Shown one piece after another: positions 24,001 to 33,908 of a DNA stretch of 64,000 nucleotides. Below the pieces are notes generated by a model. The model was not told the DNA's origin. It saw only the letters and a list, made by a program, of their open reading frames with translations, and did not search any database. The translations under genes and the position numbers were made by a program. The first letter of the stretch is position 1. Each line of letters begins with the position of its first letter. Location: NCBI GenBank assembly GCA_029204225.1, contig CM055107.1, positions 51,103,227-51,167,226 of the forward strand. Direction: 5' to 3'. Source of the stretch: Diphasiastrum complanatum (taxonomy: Eukaryota; Streptophyta; Lycopodiopsida; Lycopodiales; Lycopodiaceae).

Positions 24001-27000
24001 ATAAAAAAATACCTTAGAATGGGGTGTGTTCGACCTAGCAAGTCACCATTAGGTGCCCGTCCTTTTGCAAAATGAAATGGATGCAAGTATTCGAATGTGT
24101 ATTGATTACAAAGAGTTACAAAGGGTTGAATAAGGTTAAAGGAAAAAATAATTCCTCATTAGCTAGCATGGGTGATGTTGTAGATTGTCTTGGTCCTCAA
24201 GCTCAATAGTTTACTAATATTCAAAACAGGATAGTATCAAATCTCCAAACATGTTAACAAGAATAAATTTAACCATAGTTGCAGCGCGATTCCCGAATCG
24301 CGATTCAGAATCGCGATTCCGATTCGCGATTCGGGATTTTCCCAGAATCGTGAAGAATCGATTTTTCTTTTTTCTTTTGAATTTTTTTTAGGCAATATGG
24401 GTATCAGATGAAAGCTCTGATCGAGGGGATTATGATTGTGTAGTTTGCCGACTGTTTCGGGTGCGAAACACCAAAAAGTGTGTTTTCACTCGGGGAGTTG
24501 GGAAGGCCAAATCATGAAGAGGCCTTACCGTCGGGGCCGGGGTCTACCGGCAGCCCCCGGACCCACCGCCCCCCTGTAGATAAAAATGGGGTCCAAATGC
24601 GCGCCGAGAAGGGCCCAATATTTATGCCCCCAACTGTATGTACATTGCACTCACATCTCCAGTGAACTAATTGCAAAAGTGATCATCATCCATACAGTTG
24701 ATAGTCCAAACTGTAGCATTAACATTTATTGAAAACCAGAGCAAATGACAACCGGATAGCTACTAAAAATAAGATCCGTTTGTGCCTCATCTACTGCACT
24801 TTTGAGAGGCAAAACGATGGTTTGACCATTGATCCCCTAAAAAAAAATTTCAACAATAAGCTATTTTTCCCAAAAAAAAAAAATTTTTTTTTTTTTTTTT
24901 TTTTTTTGCGATTCTGGGTCGCCTATCGCGATTCGCAGAATCGCGACCCGCGAATCGCAAACCCAGCGAATCGAGATTCGCTGCAACTATGAATTTAACC
25001 TAGTTTGGCCATTATGAGTTCTTAAGTGTTCTTAGATGACATACTCATCTTCAGTAAGACGCTTGAAGAGCATGCCATACTGTGCTAAGCCTTTTTAGGT
25101 AGGAGTAGTTGTACACTAAAGGATCCAAATGTGAGTTCTTGAAGCATGAACTACTCTATGTTGGGCACAAAGTCACTTCAATAGGTTTGAAGATTGATTA
25201 TGAAAAAATGAAGATATTGGTTGAATGGTCGGTTCCAAAAACTCTAAGGCGGCTAAAATCTTTCTTGGGTTAAACTATTTTCTATCAAAAATTTATTGAG
25301 GATTATGCTAAGATGCATGAACACATTACAACCACCATATATCATTTTCTGACTGGACACTGAATCTGAAATCTTCTTGGTTCTCTGTTTGTGATAGAGC
25401 ACCATTCATGAGAGTTATACTAACCCTCTCCATCTTTTGCCCTTTCACAATTCCTGACTCATCTAACTTAAGTACTATGATTATTTTGCCATTCACCTTT
25501 TCATAGGTTATATAGTTGAAATAGGCATATACTATACGCGATAACAAACTCTCGTATAAGTTCATCGAGTTGATGCTTGCTAGCATTATCTCAGCAAGTA
25601 ATTTAGATCAACAAATAAATTGTTTGATGAATTATAGAATATCGATCTTCCATTAGGAATTTTATGTTATTTTTCATGCACTTGAGACTTACCGTCACTA
25701 CCTTCATGGTAGCAAGTTTATGATGTGCTAATCACCAGCCCATAAAATATTCTTGCAATTAGTTTGATCTCAAGGCTCGTAAGGCCAAATGGGTTGAGTG
25801 GACGTAGGAATTCAAAAATGAAATCCATTATATGAAGTGTGCTACTTGTCGTGCTGTTGGTGCTCTTAGTCAGATAGGTGAAGTTAGTCAAGGTCCTTCA
25901 AAAACATTTCTATGGATGTTTACCTTTCCTTAAAAGGGACTCTGTAAAACATATTCGTACTTCAGTTGTACATGGTAGGAAGTAGCAACCAATATTGTGT
26001 GCAATAGCGATACAATTGAGTTGCAAGATGTTTAATCTAGTGTGAAGGTTCAAAAGATAGTAAATAAGTTTCCTATCCAAAATGGACTTTTGTCTAGAAA
26101 TGGAAAGATATGTGTGCCAAGTGATGACACTATTTAGCACAAAATCTTGTATTAGTGTCATGACACATTGTGTGTCGGGCACTTGGGGGCATACATAGAA
26201 CACTTGATTTGATGTGAAGGGAATTCTATTGGCCAAAGATGAAGTCTTTTGCAGAATCATTTGTAAGTAGTGCCAACTTACAAAAGCTAAATGCTTGAGA
26301 GCTAGATTCTGTTACATCCAATAGATATTCCAGATAAGAGATGGGCATTGATATCTCCATGGATTTTGTAGTGGGAATTTCTAGGACTCTAAAATGTCAT
26401 CATGCTATTTGGCTAAGAGTTTTTCAAGCTGGTAGTTTTTTGAGAGCATTATCTAGACTCTACGAATTGCCCAAAGACATAGTAAGTGATTGTGTTCTGA
26501 AATTTCCTAGTCATTTATGGTCACAGTTTTGAGAGACTAAAACCATCCTAAGTCTTGGTTCTTCTAGTCATGCTAAATTTGATGGTCAAGAGAAAAGAAC
26601 TAATTAGATTACGGAGCATATGCTCTGAAACTTTTTTTCCCAAAGCAGTCTCAATGGGAAAGATAGATTCTCCTAATTCAGTTTGCTAACAATAGTGATA
26701 GGCATTTGGCCATAGGCTTTAGTCCATCCACGCTTATTTATAGGTTTCATCCTAGATCAACAATATTTGTTGGTCTAAGGTGGCTAAATTCTTGCATAAC
26801 TTGCAAGATATGTTACAGTTTGCAAGTGAGAATGTCCAGAGTGCTCAAGACCAAGCACGACATCATATGAACCTAAAGAGATCTCCGCATGAGTTTCAAG
26901 TTGATGATTGGGTGTATCTTAGAAAGCCCAAGGACTCAAAAGGAATGCGAAGCATTAAAACCTATCTACAAGTTATCGTCAAGCTTACATGATAATGAAG

Positions 27001-29567
27001 AGAGTTGGATATTTAGCTTCTCAATCAGACTTCCCTAAGGAATCAGAATGTATCATGTGCTTTATGTGAGTCAACTTAAGTTGAGTTTAGATGAGCATGA
27101 TATTCTTGGTTTTAGTGATGATTTGCAGTTCTTTGACTACATTTCATCCAAAGTATCTTTGGAGACGGAGAAAGTGCTGGAAAGAAGAGACAAGCGTTTT
27201 AAAATCGTAATGTTTATGAGCAATTAATCTGCTAGAAAGGTCAATCAAAAGATGATGATTCTTACCAGCAAGTTCGTAGCTTGAAAAGGAATTTCTTGAA
27301 CTTCCATTTTTTTTAACAAATTTTTTTTTTTGGTTTGGGGGGAGGGGGGGGGGGGGGGTACGCCCATGCTTAACCCCAATTGCTCAAGCCTTGACGATGG
27401 GTGTCGTGAATACCCTCGTTAATTGTTAAGGTTCTCTTGAGTTCTTAATTTTTGTAATAGCTAAGTGTCAGGTGTAAGGTCTAGTAATGCTGCTAGAGCT
27501 AGGGTTAAGGTTTTTGAAGAGGTGATAAAGCAAGATGTAGATTTTCGCTAAGAGTGAGCAACTTTAGAGCTATAGAATTGTCAAAGAAATCATAGCTAAG
27601 TCGAAATCAAATGTCGTGGAAAGATTGTTGTGACTAAATTCAAGGAGGTGACAACCCTTGGAAAATTGAAGGAAGCCATGCACTGAGAGCAAAAAGGAAA
27701 GAGGTCAATGGTAGGAGATTGAGTCCTTGAAAAAGCGAAGTATTGCCTTCATCGCCATCAAATGTACTTTTCTTGGCATTGCCATAGATTGACTCATAAG
27801 GCTAACAACATAGCTCATATAAGGAAATGTAGTAGTAAGGTATATCAAGCATCCAATTAACTTGTGAAATAATGTAGCATCTACCACTCTCATCATCATG
27901 TGATAGCTTCTTTCCTACTTCAATTGGTATAAAAATGGGCCTGCAATCACTCATCGTGAATCTCTTTAACATCTCATTGATTAGACATACCATTGACTAA
28001 TAACGAGACCTAATCGAGCACATACTTGAGTAAGTCATGAATGAATTATCAATATCTCGTGTGTTTCTTGATATTATGTTTAAATGTGAAATTATGGAAG
28101 TTACAATAGCCAGATAGACTTGGAAATCTAAAATTAACAAGAGTGGAGCTTGTACTAGAATTAACATGATGGAGGGACTTCTAGTTACTTGTAGACATGT
28201 AGCACATGTAAACAACACTCAAGTATATAGCATATTGTAAACAACAACATTGAAGAACATTGTATTTTTCCAACAAATGTAAAAGTATAATGACGTATCT
28301 TGGGAGAGGGAGGGAGAATTAGCTTAATGAAAGTTGAAGCCAAAACGAGAGAAATTCAAATATCTCTTGCCTTTCAAAAACATGTAGGTTAGCCAATCAA
28401 AGCTTTTAGGAAAAACTTCCTTGGTAGCATAGAGATAAACTAGAATTGAGAGGATGATTATCCAATCCAATCGAGGCTCTATACATCCTTATTAAAAGGT
28501 GAAAAGTCTTTTTCATGCATTGAAAGACATTTTTGACAATTCTGCATGACAAACATACCTTTCAAACTTGACACTTCATATTTTGATTAGTGTACTCATT
28601 AATTAGTTTGTTGAGTATAGTCCTAAGATTCTTGTTTTAGACCTTCCTTGGATCTTCATGAACTGGCAACCTTTCTTGATGTAGTTATTCTATTTCTTTC
28701 TAATAAAACCTCTCATGAGACAGGGCCACTCGAATTGATTGCAAGCTTTGTTTGTGTCAATTGAATGTAAATGAATGATTTTAGAGGGTCCATCTAAAAG
28801 GTGTTATTTGAAGCCTACCTAATAAGCAAAGCCAACAAATTGAAAGGAAAACTACTTACTTATCAATTTAGCATTCTCGACACTATCTCGAGTGCACTAG
28901 TAGACCTCTAAACTGTTGTGAGTGAATACTTGAATGGAGATCTAATACAAGAACCGCATAGCCAATAATAGGAAAATAATATTGGTGTTCAAGCTCTAGG
29001 ATTGTACATGAAGATAAAAAAGAAAAATAAAATATTTGACTTTATTTTGTCAAAGTCACCCAACTCCTTTCTTTTCTGAGCTTGTTAGTAAATACTTCTA
29101 TCAAAAAGATCCAAACGTTTTGCAAGTTAATTGTTAATAAACACACATAAAAACCGGCTTTCTATCTCAATTTCAAGATAATTCAATTGACAAATCATTA
29201 ATAATTCAATTGACATATCATTAGTGCACACATTCATAAGCACCAACTTACCTGAAGAGACCGCAATCTCACACAAATGTTCAATAGGAGTGGAGCAACC
29301 GTATCCTCCAACACCATCTCCAGCACCTGGCAGAACCCAACTTTTACTTCAATATTCTACTTTTAGCAATGTTTTTTAGAACGAAGGGAAAGCATCAAGT
29401 ATGAGATCACAAAATTGCATGGATATCCTCTTCTTGGTTAAAAAACTAAGAGAAATATGTAGCAGTAGAGAAGAAGATAAACGATACAATGAACGAATCA
29501 GAGTAGTAAACTAAAGAGAGACGGATCATAACAGATCTTAATCACATGTAAAGCGAGTGAGAGGAAG

Positions 29568-29631
<64 letters not shown>

Positions 29632-32600
29632 TAGAGAGAAAGAGAGAAGAGACACTTTTGCACACAAATGAAGAGAAAGTACTGATCAATAGCAAAGCCA
29701 GACTAGTTTCGCTCGTGAGAGCTCATCAGTGGCGCTAAGGAAGAGGTGGACAGACCCCACACTCTCCAAAAAGTACTAACTACAAGTGACAGCAAAAGTG
29801 AGCCAAGATATGGCTTTATACTAGAAAAAATGGAATAATCCCTGAGCATATGCTTCCAAGGGTCCAAATTGCTAGTAGGCTAAAGTGCAAGTAGGGCTAA
29901 AAATGACCGTTTGGGCTTAAAAAAGTGACCGACGGAAATAACCGTTAGGTCGAATGAAGCCGACGGAGCATCAGAAGCACAAACTGCAGAAATAGCTAAT
30001 GTGGCTAAGACTAGCAGTACCAACCAATGCCGATGAAGCAGAAAACTGCTAAAAATAGGCATGGGGTTAAGACTAGCAGCACCAGGGGAGTCCGCCGAAC
30101 TCTAGGAGGCCCAGGAAGACATGCATCGAGAAGAGTAAATCTATCACTGTATGAAGCAGCAGCAGCAAAGCAAAGCAGGATGAAAGCTCTGGGGTAGATG
30201 AAAGCTCTGGGATAGCCACGAGCACGCAAGCGCTGATAAAAGCTGTGTCGAAGAGCAAGAAACCCAAGGTACTTTCTCTGAGAATATAGCGCTGAAGCTC
30301 GCCAAGAATGAAAGCACGCTTCTGGTGACGCGGGTGGCAGGAAGACCAAGGTAAATACTGATACCTGTTAAGGCTCTTCTGATGACAACTGGAAGAAAGG
30401 GTACCAGAAGAGCGAAAAGCAGCATCCTTCGAAAAACAAATGTCGAGGATATCTATACTGAAGTCCGAAATCTGCCAGTGTATATGAATGGAGTCCACCA
30501 AGGAATCATACCGAGAGAGCCAATGCTCAAGAGAAGTGCGAGAACCCTGCCAGATACCAAAACCATCGTCGATGAAGCGCCTGAAGTAGATAGGCCAGGA
30601 GGAAGGGCTCGAAGAAATTGCCAAATCATGCTCCAAACTGCAAAGGAAGAGACAAGCGTAGACAATTGCAAAGCTGGTACCCATAGCTGTACCTCTGACC
30701 TGAAGCCAAAAATCTGCATCAAACTAAATGTAGTTATGCTCAAGGACTAAAGAGGCAAGATTGAGAACAAGTCTTTCCAAAGGAATAGAGGAAAGCCTGC
30801 CAGCAATCATAGACTGAAGACGTCGAAGACCCTCCTGAGTAGGAATACTAGGATACAGAGATTCGATGTCAAATGAAAACAGCAGAATGTCCCGACTAAA
30901 CTGCCTAGAAGTTAAGTCTCTCAGAAGAGCACGAGAATCCACAAGGTGATTAGCCTCCGACAAAAGAATAGGAAGTAGCTGATAATGAAGCCATCTGGAC
31001 GCATGCTCAAAAATGTAACCAATGCTAGAGCAAATAGGACGACCCACTACAACAGGCTTATGAACCTTCGGAAGAAGATAAAATAAGCAGGCACGAAAAC
31101 CAGTAGCAGGCACAAAAAGGATAAACTTAAGAGTAGCAGAATCAATAGTGCCTAAAGCATGAGCAGGAACAACTAAAGATTCAAGTAAACTCCATAAGTA
31201 AGACCAAGGGATGTGCGGAACAGAAAGATAAACTGAGGAATCGTGAAGATGCCTATATGCTTCAGAAACATCCCAAGATCTGGAGAGAATGGTAACCCCT
31301 AAATTCTTATCAGCAGGTTTAATGACAATAGACTCATCAGAACGAAGCGAGCGAAGAGCTAGCATAAGCCTACCATGAAGAAAAGGAGAAAAAGAGTTTC
31401 TAGAGACAGCAAAAAGGCGAGAAAGGATAATATCACGACCCATAGAAATAATACTCTCAAGTTCAAGGTACAGGTCGAAATTACTCCAGGAAAGATTAGG
31501 AATACGAAAAAGAGGAATAGAATCCACACTATGTCTAAAATGAAAAGACAAGCGTAAAATACGAGCAAACGAATCAAAAGCAGAAAGAACAGAGTCATGA
31601 GAAGGAGGAGAGGGGTGAGGAATAAACGCAAGACCATAACTAAGAAGCTTCTTCTCATGGAAGGAAAGAGTGCGATGAGCCAGGTTATGAATAGCAGTAT
31701 TGGTGATTTTGTGATCCACCTGGAACGTCGAGAACCTCCCAAAGAGAAAGACTGCATAGCCATGTCGATCCATCAAGGGCCACCAGAAGAGCTTCTGAGA
31801 ACGGTGCCCTTCATAACTGGAGAACGGTTCCTTGGTGAGGCTGGATTTTGTCCCTTGCCACTGTACTGAAATCTCTGAGTGTTCTGCCTTTGATTTACTT
31901 GCTTTCTTTGATTTCCTTGCCTTCTTTGATTTGCCATTCGATTTTGATTTTGATTTTGAATTTGACCTTGCTTTTGCCTCGAAATTTGGTTTGACCAGAA
32001 ACTCTCTTTTGGGGAGAGGGTGTCTTGGTTTTGAGAGAACCAGGAAGAGGTAAAAGGGGGCCTAAGGTGCTCCGGGAAGATGAATGCAATGCAGCGGAAG
32101 GGGTGGGAGCAGTCCCATTCCTGCGAGGCCCGTTTCCCTGACGAGAAGGGCTAGGAGAAGGCTTGCGACGTGAAGGAGTCGTAGAGCGGCCTCGATTCTT
32201 AAGGATAGGAGTGGGAGAAGAGCTTTGAGGCTTGCCTAAAAGTCTATTGATCTCCACTTTTAGCTCTTTAAGAAGGTCTTGCTTGACAGAGAGGGTAGCT
32301 TTTTTAACGAGCTCGGAAACAACAACATCAGAGGGGATGGATTGTGCTTCAGTCATGGCTTCATCACGGGCAAGGTTTCTATCTTTTAAAGCATTCTCTT
32401 GAACAGCAGAAGAAATGGCAAAGTCGGAATGCAAAGTATAGACAAAGAAATCCCAGGCATTCATGGCGTCTTGAAGGAGAGACTCTAGGGCCAAAGAAAA
32501 AGTGGAAGAGCCAAAATGAGAGAGTAAAGGGTCAACGGGAGGGCAAGACTTAGTTTTTACTTCCAGAAGACGAAGTCTGAGAGTTTCCGTGGCCAAATCC

Positions 32601-33842
32601 AAAATGCTTTTGATACTCAAAAGATCTTTTTCTTTTACCTCAAGGAGAGCAAGGTGAAGACCGTTGTGGAATTTTAGAGTCAAATCCCGAACTTTTGACT
32701 CCAAAGTCTCTTGATGAAAATCGGAACCCTGCAGCTTTGGGAAAGCAATGCGGCAAGCATGAGGCGTTTCACCGGCGATAAGTTGGCTCTTAAGCTTTTC
32801 AATCGAAGCATGAAGGCTGTGGTATTTACGGAAATCCCGCTTATAGGAGGCCATAGAATCTTTCAGAATGGATTGAATTGCAGAAGAAAATGACGGATGA
32901 TCCAATTCTTGAAGAAACTGGTTCTTAGGAAATTGCAGAGATGGCAAAGAAGCGGGATTGACAGCGGGATTGGAAGAAGATGGAGCGGAAAAAACTTGCG
33001 GCGAAGCAAAAAGAGGAGCGAGCTGCTGTAACAGAGAGGGGTTTTGTTGCAGTAGTTGCTGTAAAGCGGCAAGGGCGGCAGCGGGCGGCGGTGGCGGTAC
33101 GGTGGCAGCGAATGGCGGCGGTACGGCGGCGACGGGCTGCGGCAATCCAGCGGCAGCGGCAGCGAAGGCAGCAGAAGCAGGGGCGGCAGCAGCAGCAGTC
33201 TGTATGGACTGCTGTACGGACTGCTGCTGCCCAGCAGTGAGAAAATGCTGCTGCGCAGCAGCTTGCAGCGCGGCAGCAGGCTGGAACGCGGCGGCAGCGA
33301 GCTGGAGCGAGGAGGAGGAGGCGGCGGCGGACTGCTGCGCAGCAGCAGAGGGCGGCGGAAGGACCTGCGCAGCAGCAAGAAAAAGCTGCGCAGGGTTTTG
33401 CAGGGAAGGCGCATCCTGAGCAGGCGGTAAGGCGGCGAAGGCGGCCTGATCCGGGGGCGGAGGAGCGTTGAAGCCCTGAAAAGAGGTGCTCAGAGCGGGC
33501 AGCGATGGCTGAGGATGATCAGAGGTAGAAGCAGCAGCAGCATTAGCCATTTCTTCCTCGGAAAGCAGCAAACCGGCAGCACGGGCTTGAGCATACAAAA
33601 TGATCTGTTGTTGTTGCCAAAAATCAGGAGCTTCTTCCATAGCTGTCGATCTAGAGGGAGTTCTCGAACGCTTCCGGGGTCTCACAGAATCTTCTTCGCT
33701 AGCTAACATAAAGACACGAATAGGGTTAAAAAACTAAGAGAAATATGTAGCAGTAGAGAAGAAGATAAACGATACAATGAACGAATCAGAGTAGTAAACT
33801 AAAGAGAGACGGATCATAACAGATCTTAGTCACATGTAAAGC

Positions 33843-33908
<66 letters not shown>

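Larger units (their letters stand above)
24266..24999. repeat. 8-bp target-site duplication AATTTAAC
   Basis: AATTTAAC at 24266-24273 and 24992-24999 flanks the palindromic element. Eight bases is the hAT-superfamily length. Confidence 0.85.
23880..27280 (+). pseudogene. Ty3/Gypsy pol relic (RT, integrase, interrupted)
   Basis: RT pieces: LRMGCVRPSKSPLGARPF near 24020, a DYK-like fragment, then after the nested element FLDDILIFSKTLEEHA (frame-broken, about 25030-25070), KCEFLKHELLYVGHKVTS and RLKSFLGLNYF. Integrase pieces: NGLLSRNGKICVPSDD (about 26085), CVGHLGAY (HHCC region), DISMDFVVGISRTLKCHHA (about 26345, DFI-x-GLP-like core) and a C-terminal AKFLHNLQDMLQFA with FQVDDWVYLRKP (26780-26960), then YHVLYVSQLK near 27047. 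The order RT then integrase identifies Ty3/Gypsy. Many stops mean it is long dead. It is antisense to SGR6, inside its intron. Confidence 0.85.
29438..33722 (-). mobile_element. Penelope-like element, copy B (full-length unit, endonuclease-less)
   Basis: Minus-strand unit: 5' leader supplied by the pseudo-LTR of copy A, ORF1 (33709-31895), RT ORF2 (32061-30073), 3' region with a hammerhead ribozyme (29737-29690) and an (AG)n tract. The 3' ends of copies B and A align from GGTTAAAAAACTAAGAG (29437 and 33725), so the copies form the partial tandem (pLTR) arrangement known for PLEs. The spacing of the two ribozyme cleavage sites gives a 4284-base unit. No GIY-YIG endonuclease was seen after the RT, as in the EN-minus Athena/Coprina groups. 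It sits sense-oriented in an SGR6 intron. Defects: one in-frame TAG, a 4-bp deletion and loss of about 385 bp after the RT relative to copy A. Confidence 0.88.

Noticed and set aside
27340-27358. Poly-G run as a regulatory quadruplex
   Set aside because: One homopolymer at the end of a dead Gypsy element with no nearby promoter or gene end.
28915-28970. Possible Copia RT motif EYLNGDLIQEP on the plus strand
   Set aside because: One short match without neighbouring RT motifs in the same orientation.
32958-33419. Plus-strand open frame rich in Ala and Cys opposite PLE ORF1
   Set aside because: Shadow of the GCAGCA/GCGGCG-rich ORF1 coding sequence; no domain.
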